Below, in pieces: positions 29,310 to 39,477 of a stretch of 64,000 bases of DNA. The notes under the pieces were generated by a model. That model was not told the DNA's origin, did no database searches, and saw only the letters and a program-made list of their open reading frames with translations. The DNA comes from Thermoplasmatota archaeon. GTDB taxonomy: Archaea > Thermoplasmatota > Thermoplasmata > Thermoplasmatales > Thermoplasmataceae. The position numbers were made by a program, and so were the translations under genes. How positions within the stretch are numbered: position 1 is the stretch's first letter; every line of letters starts with the position of its first letter. Location of the stretch: contig JAMDCA010000020.1 in the NCBI GenBank assembly GCA_023489435.1, positions 1-64,000 on the forward strand, read 5' to 3'.

Positions 29310-30346
29310 ACGTTCTTACAAGGCTGGCAGATTTTTTTGCTGCATTTGGGCACTATCCTGCTTACATACTTGCCTATCTCTTCGAAACCCTCTTCATGAT
29401 TGTATTTGTGATGGTCTCTCTCGTCGCAATGATATACATTTTCAGAAAGTACATGGCAAGGCTCCAGCTGAGGGTTGGACCAAACAGAGTGGGGAAATTT
29501 GGTACATTGCAGCTCATAGCAGATTCCCTGAAGCTTGCTGGCAAGGAGAGCATTCTCCCATCAGGAAGGGATGATCTTCCTTTCAGAATAGCCCCCATAA
29601 TCGTGTTCCTTGGACTGATCACAGGCTTTGCCCTGCTACCATACGGACAGTTCTACTTCATTGGCTCTCTCACGGTGACCCACTCAGACGTGAGCCTTCT
29701 TCTTCTCTTTGCGGCGCTTGCAATAATGCCCATAGGAGAAATTCTGGCAGGGATAAGTTCCAGGAATAAATATGCCGTAGTAGGTGCTCTTAGGGGGGTT
29801 GCCAAAGATGTTTCATTTGAAATTCCCATGATGATCTCTGTACTCGCGCTGGTAATGATGGCATCTGCAAAAACAGCTAATCCACTTAACCTGTCCAATC
29901 TGGTAGAAGTTCAGTTCATACCGTATGGCATTCCACAGATAATCGGGCTCGGAGTGTTCTTCATAGCAATGGTTGCCAGGGCTTCATTCTCACCCTTTGA
30001 CATGAGCGAGAGCGACAGCGAACTTGTCTCCGGGCATTCAACAGAGTACACAGGAATGAGATTTGGAATGTTCTATATGGGGCTTTTTGGGAGCATCTTC
30101 CTGAGTTCCCTGGTTGTTTCCCTCCTCTATCTTGGAGGTTACAATGGCCCATATTCAGGCTATGCAGGATTTGTTTTCCTACTCATCAAGGGCCTGATTC
30201 TTGTTCTAATATCATTTACAATCTGGCTTTCGGTCCCAAGGATCAGAATTGACAAGTTCGTCAACATGGGCTGGAAATACCTGCTGCCAGCTTCCATAAT
30301 CAACCTGATCATTGCAGGCGTACTTACTCTGGGGTTGGGCATATGA
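29306..30346 (+). CDS. nuoH: Complex I subunit H
   Basis: RLQLRVGPNRVGKFGTLQLIADSLKL, ARASFSPFDMSESDSELVSGHSTEYTGMRF. Confidence 0.96.
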   Translation: MNVLTRLADFFAAFGHYPAYILAYLFETLFMIVFVMVSLVAMIYIFRKYMARLQLRVGPNRVGKFGTLQLIADSLKLAGKESILPSGRDDLPFRIAPIIVFLGLITGFALLPYGQFYFIGSLTVTHSDVSLLLLFAALAIMPIGEILAGISSRNKYAVVGALRGVAKDVSFEIPMMISVLALVMMASAKTANPLNLSNLVEVQFIPYGIPQIIGLGVFFIAMVARASFSPFDMSESDSELVSGHSTEYTGMRFGMFYMGLFGSIFLSSLVVSLLYLGGYNGPYSGYAGFVFLLIKGLILVLISFTIWLSVPRIRIDKFVNMGWKYLLPASIINLIIAGVLTLGLGI

Positions 30347-30777
30347 TCGAAGTCAAGGAACCTAAAAAAGAACTCCCTCTAATCGGGACGATGAAAGCAA
30401 TGGCGGTAGTGGCCAAGCACCTTTTCCAGAAACCTGTTACAGTGCAATACCCAGAGCAGAAAAGGGAACTCCCCGACAGGTTCAGGTTCAGGATATTTCT
30501 CAGCCTGGATGACTGCGTTGGTTGCACGCTTTGCGAACAGGTATGCCCGAATATATCAATCCACATGCAGAAGGTGGACAGGGAAAATCCCAGGAACAAG
30601 AGGAAAATATACCCTGATGTAAATTTTGGGACCTGCACTGTTTGCAGAAATTGCGAAGAGATCTGCCCGACTGATGCCATATACCTTACTCATGTATTTG
30701 AAACAGCAAGAACCAGGAACAGTTTCACTTATTCCCCTGAAGAGCTTTCGCTCCCGGAGGACGAGGTGGTCAAATGA
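30343..30777 (+). CDS. nuoI: Complex I subunit I (2x[4Fe-4S])
   Basis: CVGCTLCEQVCP and CTVCRNCEEICP. Confidence 0.95.
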   Translation: MIEVKEPKKELPLIGTMKAMAVVAKHLFQKPVTVQYPEQKRELPDRFRFRIFLSLDDCVGCTLCEQVCPNISIHMQKVDRENPRNKRKIYPDVNFGTCTVCRNCEEICPTDAIYLTHVFETARTRNSFTYSPEELSLPEDEVVK

Positions 30778-31022
30778 TCTTCACCATTATTTTCCTAATT
30801 TTCGCAGTAATGCTGGTTCCATTGGCAATGAAATCAGTTACAGACAGGAACATAACCCATGCAGCGGTCTACCTGATGGCCTTTCTGTTTATCCTGTCAG
30901 CTTCCTTCATATTCCTTGGTGCATCAATCGTTGGTGCAGTGGAGTTGCTCGTTTTCATCGGTGCAGTTGTTACGCTTCTTGTTTTCACCATAATGCTTAC
31001 TGGAGGGAAAGAGTTTGAATAA
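30774..31022 (+). CDS. nuoJ: Complex I subunit J, N-terminal half
   Basis: GASIVGAVELLVFIGAVVTLLVFTIMLTGG. Confidence 0.85.
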   Translation: MIFTIIFLIFAVMLVPLAMKSVTDRNITHAAVYLMAFLFILSASFIFLGASIVGAVELLVFIGAVVTLLVFTIMLTGGKEFE

Positions 31023-31233
31023 AATGCTCGCAGCGGTTGCATCGGTGCTTTTCCTGGTGGTCTTCGGCATGGAAGCGGTCTCAATTCAGGGTTCATTCAC
31101 CCCGGTTACCCAGAACCTGACCAGCATCAGCGTGGTGCTTTTCAACACATATGTTGTTCCGTTTGAGCTTCTTTCCTTAATCCTGGTGGCCGGAATAATA
31201 GGGATGTTTTACATAGCAGGGAGGGAAGACTGA
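31015..31233 (+). CDS. nuoJ: Complex I subunit J, C-terminal half
   Basis: LFNTYVVPFELLSLILVAGIIGMFYIAGRED matches the C-terminal NuoJ helices; overlaps the preceding gene by 8 nt. Confidence 0.75.
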   Translation: MNKMLAAVASVLFLVVFGMEAVSIQGSFTPVTQNLTSISVVLFNTYVVPFELLSLILVAGIIGMFYIAGRED

Positions 31234-31532
31234 TGGAGATATTCCTAGTATCGGTTCTTTCGCTCATACTGTTCTCCATAGGACTCTACGGTGTAATGAC
31301 CTCAAACATTGGAATAAAAATGCTCATCTCCATTGAGATTCTCATCAATGCTGCAATTTTGAACCTTGTAATGGTCGCAATTGCCTATGGCAGCACAGAT
31401 CCAATTCTCATGGCACTGTTTGGCATTGCAATCGGTGCTGTTGAATCCGTGGTTGGCCTTAGCCTTCTGACAGCAACTTACAGGAAAGTCGGCAGAGTTG
31501 CAATCGCTCTGCTGAAGGAGATTAAATGGTAA
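31233..31532 (+). CDS. nuoK: Complex I subunit K
   Basis: LFSIGLYGVMTSNIGIKMLISIEILINAAILNLV ... AIGAVESVVGLSLL. Confidence 0.93.
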   Translation: MEIFLVSVLSLILFSIGLYGVMTSNIGIKMLISIEILINAAILNLVMVAIAYGSTDPILMALFGIAIGAVESVVGLSLLTATYRKVGRVAIALLKEIKW

Positions 31533-33430
31533 GCATGTACTGGCCAGGATGGTTCATATTCATAAGCCCGCTGCTGGGTTTCGCTTTCACTTATGTTGTG
31601 GGCAGGTACCACAGGAATCTTTCAGGTTTGATTGCGTCGCTTGCAGTCCTCGGCTCACTCATCGCCTCCCTTCTCGCATTCTTCTATGTGCAAAGCAATG
31701 GCACAGTTTACAACAGCTTTGTCTGGTTCTACAACATACACGCTGGCATCTACATTGACCATCTCACTCTTGTGATGGCCTTAATGGTCTCCTTCGTGTC
31801 ACTGATGATACATCTCTTTGCCATTTACTACATGAAAGAGGACCCGAACAAGCATGTTTACTTTGCAGAGACTTCTCTGTTCACTGCGGGAATGCTGGGG
31901 CTTGTTGTATCTTCAAACCTCGTCCTGTTCTTCCTGTTCTGGGAGCTTGTGGGGCTATGTTCCTACCTTCTCATCGGTTTCTGGTTTTTCAAGCCAAACG
32001 CGTCTGCTGCAGCCAAGAAAGCTTTCATTGTAACCAGGGTTGGGGACCTGCTGTTCCTCGTGGGAATGGCCATCCTTTACAGCAGCCTTCAGGGCTATAC
32101 GGGGCTTGGTTCAAACAGCCCTCTCAGCATACCGTTCCTGATACAGAATGCCCAGGCTATCGCATCATATGTGGGTCCCAGCGTACTTGGAACAGTTGCA
32201 GTGCTGTTTCTTGCAGGAGCTGCAGGAAAATCCTCGCAGTTCCCGCTTCATGTATGGATACCGGATGCAATGGAGGGGCCAACAACAGTATCAGCCCTTA
32301 TCCATGCTGCCACAATGGTCACTGCTGGTGTCTATCTGGTTGCAAGAGTGTTCAACATTTTCTATTATTCCGCACCATTTGCCTTGTACTCAGTAGTGAT
32401 ACTTGGCTCTTTTACAGCTCTATTCGCGGGCATAGTCGGACTATTCGTCAATGACATAAAGAGAATACTTGCCTATTCGACAATAAGCCAGATAGGATAT
32501 ATGCTGGCTGCAATTGGGCTGGGCGGAGTATTTGGTTACGGAGGCGTTTCATTTGGCATGTTCCATCTGGTATCCCACGCGGTGTTCAAGGCACTCCTGT
32601 TCATGTCAGCGGGGGCAATTCTCATTGCACTGATGGACCTGAGAGACACTAGATATATGGGCGGCCTCTGGAAAAGGATGCCTATGACAGTGACTCTGCT
32701 TTTCATCGGTTCGCTTGCTTTAATTGCATTCCCGGGAACATCAGGATATTTCTCCAAGGATACCATCATATCTGCTTCGTGGGTATACTATCAGCATTAT
32801 GGCACTGTCCAGAGCCTTTTCCCATGGTTGTTCCTCGCCACAGGCGCATTGCTGACTACACTGTATACTTTCAGGATGTTCTTCAGGACTGCACTGGGTA
32901 AACCAAGATCGCATCTTGCTGAGCATGCAAAAGATCCAAGCATACTGCCACTGATTCCGCTATTCATCCTTGCAATCGGCGCACTTGGGCTGGGTGTTCT
33001 CCAGGGTTCTTTCTATGGTTTCATTGATCCCTCGTACACAATGCCCTCTGTGCCATTGTACATAGATATTGTACCCATGGTTCTCATGGCCATCGGCCTT
33101 GTGATAACATTCGTACTCTACGGAACATCCATCTGGCAGAGGATGGACTTCTCCAAGAACTGGCTCTACAAGCTTGGAAAAAATAAATTCTACCTTGATT
33201 ACCTGTTCACCAACATAATCGCAGAGCGCGTTATTGTACCACTGTCTGCAAGCTTCACCCTGTTTGAGAATTCCTACAACAGGGCGGTTGACAATGTTGG
33301 CACTTCCACGCTGAAGCTTGGTGATTTCTTCAGGAGAATCCAGAACGGTGTTGTTGAAAATTACTTCATAGTGCTTATAATAGGTGTGTCCCTGATATTC
33401 ATAGCTGTAAAAATTCTGGGGTTGATGTAA
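31526..33430 (+). CDS. nuoL: Complex I subunit L
   Basis: FLFWELVGLCSYLLIGFWF, PLHVWIPDAMEGPTTVSALIHAATMVTAGVYLVAR, DIKRILAYSTISQIGYM. Confidence 0.97.
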   Translation: MVSMYWPGWFIFISPLLGFAFTYVVGRYHRNLSGLIASLAVLGSLIASLLAFFYVQSNGTVYNSFVWFYNIHAGIYIDHLTLVMALMVSFVSLMIHLFAIYYMKEDPNKHVYFAETSLFTAGMLGLVVSSNLVLFFLFWELVGLCSYLLIGFWFFKPNASAAAKKAFIVTRVGDLLFLVGMAILYSSLQGYTGLGSNSPLSIPFLIQNAQAIASYVGPSVLGTVAVLFLAGAAGKSSQFPLHVWIPDAMEGPTTVSALIHAATMVTAGVYLVARVFNIFYYSAPFALYSVVILGSFTALFAGIVGLFVNDIKRILAYSTISQIGYMLAAIGLGGVFGYGGVSFGMFHLVSHAVFKALLFMSAGAILIALMDLRDTRYMGGLWKRMPMTVTLLFIGSLALIAFPGTSGYFSKDTIISASWVYYQHYGTVQSLFPWLFLATGALLTTLYTFRMFFRTALGKPRSHLAEHAKDPSILPLIPLFILAIGALGLGVLQGSFYGFIDPSYTMPSVPLYIDIVPMVLMAIGLVITFVLYGTSIWQRMDFSKNWLYKLGKNKFYLDYLFTNIIAERVIVPLSASFTLFENSYNRAVDNVGTSTLKLGDFFRRIQNGVVENYFIVLIIGVSLIFIAVKILGLM

Positions 33431-33431
33431 A

Positions 33432-34907
33432 GTGTTTATGCTTATTATTTTCCTGCTGACAATCCTTGGCGCAGCCTTTTCATTCGCTGTTAAGGGCAGG
33501 CGCAGGGAATACGCCGTCTATGCATCCGGACTCTTTCTGGCTCTCACGCTGATTTACAGTTTGATAAGATTCCATTCAGGTTACACCGGCGGCATTATCT
33601 CTCAGGAGACTTTCAACCTGGCCTCTTCCATAGGCATAGTGTTTTCAACAGGTGTAAGCGGCTTCTCCGATACTCTGATCATACTGTCCGCAATAGTGAT
33701 TTTCCTTTCAGTTATCATAACTGAGAATGGGAAGTACGGCGAGTCCCTTTACAGTTATATACTCATTACTGAGGTTGGGCTATTCGGTGTTCTTCTCTCC
33801 AGGGATTTCCTCTTTTTCTATATTTTCTGGGAAGTAGTACTTATACCGGTGTATTTCATAGTTGCACAGTATGGCGGCAGGAACAAAGACAGTGTCTCGC
33901 TGAAATTCTTCGTTTATACCCACATTGGATCCGTATTCCTGCTGCTGGCCATCTTTACAGTGTACACTTTCCACTACGAGGCTACTGGCGTATTCACCTT
34001 TGAAATGAGCCAGCTCATGGTAAATACTTACATCTCAAAGATCCCTGCTTTCTGGATGTACTTTGCACTCTTCGGATTCCTCCTGGCATTTCTGGTTAAA
34101 ATGCCATCCTTCCCTGTGCACTCCTGGCTTCCAGATACCTATGATGCTGCACCTTATCCGGGCACAGTGATACTAGCAGGCGGGCTTTCCATAATGGGGG
34201 GATACGGGCTGTTCGGCATTCTCATGCCTATCTACCGGTCCATGGGCACAGGCATCATGGACCTGCTAATGGCATTGGGAATAATCAGCCTGATTTACTT
34301 CTCGCTTTCCGCAATGATGCAGCAGAGCCTCAAGAGAATGATGGCATTTGCCAGTGCTGCAGCTATGGGCTTTGTTACGCTTTCATTTGGCGCGGGGCTT
34401 GTGGAGTCGGGATACCAGGCTAGCCTGGAACTTGCAGGTGGCATGTTCCAGATAGTGGCCCATGGCCTCATAATGGCACTGATATTTTCCACTCTCTATT
34501 ACATACACAGGAGTACCGGGCACGATGCAACCCATTCTCTCGGCGGCATCTTCAGGGAGGCACCAATACTCAGTTCATTCCTGCTTGCCGGGCTGCTCGC
34601 CTCGCTTGGCCTTCCGGGGCTGGCAGGCTTCATTGGGGAGTTTTCCATAGTCGTGGGTGTTTTTGGAGCCATAGGCTGGTTCATCATGGCCGTCATATTT
34701 GCAATGATCATTACTGCTTCCTATCATATATGGGCTGCACAAAAGTCTCTATACGGGCCATATAATGAGAGGCTCGGGGCAATCAGGGACGCCGACGGGC
34801 CCACAACTGCAAAGCTGATGGGCATGCTTATTGTGATATTCGTTCTTGGAGTTGTCCCAAACCTGATTTACGGGCTCCTTTTAACTTATGCTGGAGGAAT
34901 AATATAA
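33432..34907 (+). CDS. nuoM: Complex I subunit M
   Basis: FFYIFWEVVLIPVYFIVAQYGG, VHSWLPDTYDAAPYPGTVILAG, GLPGLAGFIGEFSI. Confidence 0.96.
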   Translation: MFMLIIFLLTILGAAFSFAVKGRRREYAVYASGLFLALTLIYSLIRFHSGYTGGIISQETFNLASSIGIVFSTGVSGFSDTLIILSAIVIFLSVIITENGKYGESLYSYILITEVGLFGVLLSRDFLFFYIFWEVVLIPVYFIVAQYGGRNKDSVSLKFFVYTHIGSVFLLLAIFTVYTFHYEATGVFTFEMSQLMVNTYISKIPAFWMYFALFGFLLAFLVKMPSFPVHSWLPDTYDAAPYPGTVILAGGLSIMGGYGLFGILMPIYRSMGTGIMDLLMALGIISLIYFSLSAMMQQSLKRMMAFASAAAMGFVTLSFGAGLVESGYQASLELAGGMFQIVAHGLIMALIFSTLYYIHRSTGHDATHSLGGIFREAPILSSFLLAGLLASLGLPGLAGFIGEFSIVVGVFGAIGWFIMAVIFAMIITASYHIWAAQKSLYGPYNERLGAIRDADGPTTAKLMGMLIVIFVLGVVPNLIYGLLLTYAGGII

Positions 34908-36349
34908 TGACTGGAATTACAGCAGGCGGGCTGGCAATACTGGGTTACTTTGCCCCACTGGTCTTCCTTGGGATCGTTGGCTTCGCAATTCTGGGGCTAT
35001 CAATGCTCAAGACAAGCAAGAAAGCCCTGTCATGGATTACATTTGGTTCACTGGGAATATCGGGACTTATGCTCTATTTCCTCTTTCCGAACAATACTTC
35101 CATTTACGGCGGTACAATTGTATTCAACCAGTTCGGGCTCTATTTTGCCATAGTCATGATCATTTCTGCGATGTTCATCACTTACCCTTCAATGTACGGG
35201 CTCAAGGCAAAGAGTGAGATATTCTACGCTACACTCATATTTGTCACCATTGGAATGGTGGTGGCTGCATTATCGTATAACCTTATCACACTGTTCATTG
35301 CGTTTGAGTCTGTAAGCATTGGAACTTATATCATGGCAAGTTTCGGCAAGGAGCGGAGAAACCTGGAGGGAACTGTGAAGTACTTCTTCACTGGAACCAT
35401 TGCAACAGCCTTCATTCTATTCGGTGCTTCGTTCTTCTTCATGGACACCCACACATTCAACCTTTCAGTGCTTTCAGCTGCAGCTCCCACGCCAGAGCTC
35501 ACCATTTCACTGATATTCCTCATTGTGGGATTTGGCTTCAAGCTGGCAATTTTCCCAATGCACCAGTGGGCAATCGACACTTATGATGGGGCAGAAAACT
35601 CAGTCTCTGCATTCTTATCTGCGGGGAGCAAAGTTCTTGCCTTCGTAGTGGTGCTGAAAATGTTCCTGGTCGGCTTTTCTTCTGATTTCAGGGACGTCTA
35701 CTACCTGTTTGCAATATTGGCAATCCTAACCATGACATATGGAAATGTCTCGGCACTTTCCCAGAACAACCTCAAGAGGCTCCTTGCTTACTCTAGCGTT
35801 GCCCAGGCAGGATACCTTATACTTGTCCTCGCTGTGGTCGGTTCAGTTGGCAACGTGAATTCCAATGTCGTTGCCGTTGCATTGGCAGCAGGAATGTTCT
35901 ATGCCATAGCATATATCTTCATGAAAGGAGGGGCGTTCATCACCCTGAACACATTAAAGGGTGACAATCTGATGGTTTCTGACCTATCAGGGCTGGCAAA
36001 GAAGTCTCCCGGAGTTGCAGTCGGTTTCTCCATAATGCTGCTGGCCCTTGCAGGAATCCCCCTTACAGGAGGGTTCTTTGCAAAGTACCTGCTTTTCCTG
36101 TCCCTCATAGAAGGCGGGCTTTGGTGGCTGGCTGTAATCGCCATTCTAAACAGTGCCATTTCAGTGTTCTATTATTTCAGGGTCATACTGTACATGTTCG
36201 GAAAGGAACCACTGAAGGAAGATGCATTTAACCTCGACAACTCGTTCAAGATTCCCGTCTACGTGTCAGCTTTCCTCACAGTTGCCATCTCCGTACTCGT
36301 GATCTGGTTCCCCACTATGATAGGGCTTGCCCCGGGACTATTCAGGTGA
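34907..36349 (+). CDS. nuoN: Complex I subunit N
   Basis: FPMHQWAIDTYDGAENSVSAFLSAGSKVLAF, NLKRLLAYSSVAQAGYLIL, AGIPLTGGFFAKYLLF. Confidence 0.95.
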   Translation: MTGITAGGLAILGYFAPLVFLGIVGFAILGLSMLKTSKKALSWITFGSLGISGLMLYFLFPNNTSIYGGTIVFNQFGLYFAIVMIISAMFITYPSMYGLKAKSEIFYATLIFVTIGMVVAALSYNLITLFIAFESVSIGTYIMASFGKERRNLEGTVKYFFTGTIATAFILFGASFFFMDTHTFNLSVLSAAAPTPELTISLIFLIVGFGFKLAIFPMHQWAIDTYDGAENSVSAFLSAGSKVLAFVVVLKMFLVGFSSDFRDVYYLFAILAILTMTYGNVSALSQNNLKRLLAYSSVAQAGYLILVLAVVGSVGNVNSNVVAVALAAGMFYAIAYIFMKGGAFITLNTLKGDNLMVSDLSGLAKKSPGVAVGFSIMLLALAGIPLTGGFFAKYLLFLSLIEGGLWWLAVIAILNSAISVFYYFRVILYMFGKEPLKEDAFNLDNSFKIPVYVSAFLTVAISVLVIWFPTMIGLAPGLFR

Positions 36350-36355
36350 TAAAAG

Positions 36356-36721
36356 ATGCCGTTGATATCTGATTTGGAAATAATCAAGAGCGCCATAATA
36401 TACGGCGACCTAGACGATGCAATGTCTGTGATAAGGAAAAGGCAGGAATCCCTCTCCTATTACCTGAAGAGAAACCCAAAGGAAAAACAGGTCACGTACT
36501 CAAAATTCCTGAAATCTTTAGAATCCCTCCTTAAGGGGGAAATTAACCTGGATACCTTCAGAAATGAGGTAGGGGCGCTCGACAGCCTTCCGGAACTGCT
36601 GGACATGACAGGCGACACAGGCGAGATCCTTGAATCACTCTACTATCTGCTCGAATACTCACTTGACAGGTACGATGTCAGGTACCCGGCATATGACGGA
36701 AAGAGGTGTGATGACAAATGA
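36356..36721 (+). CDS. Conserved hypothetical protein at the end of the nuo operon
   Basis: Start 7 nt after nuoN stop, overlaps the next gene; alpha-helical acidic protein. Confidence 0.7.
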   Translation: MPLISDLEIIKSAIIYGDLDDAMSVIRKRQESLSYYLKRNPKEKQVTYSKFLKSLESLLKGEINLDTFRNEVGALDSLPELLDMTGDTGEILESLYYLLEYSLDRYDVRYPAYDGKRCDDK

Positions 36722-36972
36722 CCAGAGACTTTGACCACTGTTTTTCACATCTGGAAAGCACAGAGGAGTCCGCGGCCCACTGCATCCATTGCCTCAAGAA
36801 GAATGGCGAGCAGGTCCTGTACGATGACCATGAAAAGAGGCTGAAACTTGGCAGAGAAGTTTATGACAAGCATTATTCCGGCGAGATGAAGACCCTGACA
36901 GGACTGTTGGGGATCAACTCGCGGGAAACCTATGAAAATATGGATAAAAAATACAATCTTACCATGTACTGA
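36718..36972 (+). CDS. Conserved hypothetical protein with HCFSH/CIHC motifs
   Basis: MTRDFDHCFSHLESTEESAAHCIHCLKKNGEQVLYDDHEKRLKLGREVYDKHYSGEMK; 4-nt overlap with upstream gene. Confidence 0.68.
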   Translation: MTRDFDHCFSHLESTEESAAHCIHCLKKNGEQVLYDDHEKRLKLGREVYDKHYSGEMKTLTGLLGINSRETYENMDKKYNLTMY

Positions 36973-37023
36973 ACTCGTTCCGTACGTGAGTAAATTTTAA
37001 TTACCCCATTCATCACTGGAAGG

Positions 37024-37761
37024 TTGCCAATTACACGTACTCCAATAGTTTCTCTTGAAGAAGATGAGGGAGTCAGCAGGATAGTAATATCCAACGGGGT
37101 TAACAGTTGCCTCAATAACGACGGGCTCCGGGATCTCCTCATAGCACTTACCGAAGCCATATCTGCAGGGGATTCCCCGATTCTCCTGACATCTGACAGC
37201 AAGAGGGCATTTTGCATGGGTTACACGTCCGATTGCAGACGAATCAGTGACAAGATGCACCTGAGGGAGGCATATTCCCTCGGAACAACCATTGCCAGAA
37301 CCATGGCCACATCAAAACAGGCAATTATCAGCGCAATAGATGGTTATGCCCTGGGGCTGGGCCTGGAGATAGCTTTGTGTTCTGACCTGGTGATTGCATC
37401 AGAAAGGGCAAAATTCGGCATGCCTGAAGTCGCCTTTGGCATACCGTCGCTGACAGGCATAATCCCGGAAGTCCCTGAAATGTTTTCCGGAATGGCATAT
37501 TCACTTATCAAGAAGGGAAAGGTCTTTGGTGTACACGAAGCGAAGGAGGCTGGCATAGTGAAAGAAATTGTCAGCAGCGACAACTTCCAGAGGCATGCCC
37601 TGGGACACGCTAGAGATATAGAATCCAGGCTGTTTCGTATCATCAAGAACGGAAACCAGTCTTCACACAACAGATACATCCTCGATGACCTATTTTTCAA
37701 GATTTACGATCCAAGCTGCCTGACAATGATGCAGCTAGAACGTTTCAGAAACAGTATCTGA
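37024..37761 (+). CDS. Enoyl-CoA hydratase/isomerase family protein (TTG start)
   Basis: ISNGVNSCLNNDGLRDLLIALTEA, SAIDGYALGLGLEIALCSDLVIASERAKFGMPEVAFGI. Confidence 0.9.
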   Translation: MPITRTPIVSLEEDEGVSRIVISNGVNSCLNNDGLRDLLIALTEAISAGDSPILLTSDSKRAFCMGYTSDCRRISDKMHLREAYSLGTTIARTMATSKQAIISAIDGYALGLGLEIALCSDLVIASERAKFGMPEVAFGIPSLTGIIPEVPEMFSGMAYSLIKKGKVFGVHEAKEAGIVKEIVSSDNFQRHALGHARDIESRLFRIIKNGNQSSHNRYILDDLFFKIYDPSCLTMMQLERFRNSI

Positions 37762-38562
37762 ATCCTTTGCTCCTAATTTCCGTTCATATCTTCTGGTGAA
37801 GTATATTCCTGCGAAATATAGGGCAATCATGGGCATGGCCATCAGGACTTCCGTGAATCCTGTAACGCCTGGAGAGAAAATGAGCCCAAAAAAGAGTGAC
37901 CCAACTACTGCATATCTCCAGTTTTTTTCCCAGGTGTTGGCTGGCACCATCCCGGCACGTGTCAGTCCGTACATGAAAACTGGCACTTCAAAGGCAAAGC
38001 CGAATAATACAATGTAAATGATAAGAAAGGAAATGAAGCTCATCAGGCCCACAGTAGGCTGTGCACTCACTCCAATGTCAAAGCTGTTGAATATTCTGAA
38101 GAGAACAGGGGCAATCCACAGGAGCCCCATTAGTGAGCCTGCCAGAAAAAGGAGGCTTGACGGAACAAGAATAGTCCTTAGAAGCACTCTTTCACTCCTT
38201 TTAAGTGCCGGCCCCAGGAACATGCTTATTTCATAAACTATAACCGGCATTGAGAGAATAAGGGCAATAAACATTGCCACGTAGGCATCAGCGGTTACTC
38301 CGTCAGAGGGCTTGAGTATCAGAATTTTTGTATTTGCAGGAAGCACGTAATTCTCTATTAAGAGAAGAAGTTGGGCTGCAATGTTGTGATATATGTCAGG
38401 ATAAATGAATGGAAACGTGTAGCCAAAGAGTGTGAGGTCTCTAATGGTAAATAGCATTATGAAACCAAAGATTACGACGAAAACAGCCATAATCCTAACT
38501 ACTCTATGACGTAACTCATCTAGATTCCGGAAAATGATCGGAATAAAGCTATCATCATTCAT
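37735..38562 (-). CDS. tatC: Sec-independent protein translocase TatC
   Basis: NLDELRHRVVRI, FIALILSMPVIVYEISMFLGPALKRSER, LIIYIVLFGFAFEVPV. Confidence 0.92.
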   Translation of the reverse strand: MNDDSFIPIIFRNLDELRHRVVRIMAVFVVIFGFIMLFTIRDLTLFGYTFPFIYPDIYHNIAAQLLLLIENYVLPANTKILILKPSDGVTADAYVAMFIALILSMPVIVYEISMFLGPALKRSERVLLRTILVPSSLLFLAGSLMGLLWIAPVLFRIFNSFDIGVSAQPTVGLMSFISFLIIYIVLFGFAFEVPVFMYGLTRAGMVPANTWEKNWRYAVVGSLFFGLIFSPGVTGFTEVLMAMPMIALYFAGIYFTRRYERKLGAKDSDTVSETF

Positions 38563-38868
38563 TTAATGGTTTGTTTTGAGTCTTTCCGATATTTCCTGGC
38601 TAAGCTGATCATCTGTCTTGTTTGCGGGGTCAATTCCCAGATTCCTTGCAGCTTCAGCGTAATTTACCTCTGATTTTGCTTTTGGAGCTTCTGGCGTGGA
38701 ATACATGGCATTCTTTATCTCGTTCTCAAGTTCCACTTGCCCTCTCTTGAATTCCCCAGTGGCCCGTCCTAGGTTTCTTGCGAAATCCGGGATCTTTTTG
38801 GCGCCACCAAAAAGAATCAATGCGACAACAATTATGATGATCCAACCACCGACGTTGTCGAAGATCAT
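38563..38868 (-). CDS. tatA: Sec-independent protein translocase TatA/B
   Basis: GGWIIIIVVALILFGGAKKIPDFARNLGRATGEFKRG. Confidence 0.93.
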   Translation of the reverse strand: MIFDNVGGWIIIIVVALILFGGAKKIPDFARNLGRATGEFKRGQVELENEIKNAMYSTPEAPKAKSEVNYAEAARNLGIDPANKTDDQLSQEISERLKTNH

Positions 38869-38962
38869 GCTTTATGTATATTAGCCCGTTATTTAATCTT
38901 TTAGAGTGCATTAGCAGCACTGTTAAATGTGGATTCCGCAGACAAAAATAATATCTTAGGGT

Positions 38963-39427
38963 TCATTTGATCAATCCTCCGTGATAATTCATCTGGTAAA
39001 CCTCAACACCTTCTGAGAGAATGTACTCCTCTCCATGGAATCTTTCACCTGACCCATTGAAATGGTTCTCGTAGGTGAAAAGACTCTCCTTGAAGGCTTT
39101 CGGTCCCCTGACAGGAAATTCTGTGGAAACTTCTCTCAAGGCCTTCTTAAGGAATGCATATACTGCAGCAGAGTATGTTGGGGATAGCATGCCCCCACTG
39201 TAAACCATTGTCCAGATGGGCACTTTTCCTTCATATGCAACTTCAATGCCTGAAAACCGCTCTGAACCAAAATAAATGTCCCTGTATAGAAAATTCCCGC
39301 TGGAGTACTGCAGCTGCCTGGAAGATTCCAGAATTGGAACAGAGGCATTAATGGGAGACTCTGAAGCATAAGTGTTCCTTTTTGCTTCTACAAGAAAATT
39401 TGCGAATTGGGGTCCAACTGATGTCAC
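38963..39427 (-). CDS. DUF5680-like protein
   Basis: FLVEAKRNTYAS...RQLQYSSGNFLYRDIYFGSERFSGIEVAYEGKVPIWTMVYSGG. Confidence 0.65.
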   Translation of the reverse strand: MTSVGPQFANFLVEAKRNTYASESPINASVPILESSRQLQYSSGNFLYRDIYFGSERFSGIEVAYEGKVPIWTMVYSGGMLSPTYSAAVYAFLKKALREVSTEFPVRGPKAFKESLFTYENHFNGSGERFHGEEYILSEGVEVYQMNYHGGLIK

Positions 39428-39477
39428 ACTACAAAATCCTCAATGGATAATTTAACCTGTTGGATATGAAAAATAGA

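Noticed and set aside
31957-32454. 165-aa ORF inside nuoL
   Set aside because: Shadow frame of the well-supported NuoL coding sequence; many similar shadow ORFs (e.g. 1257-1655, 25410-25781, 56206-57532) were dismissed for the same reason.
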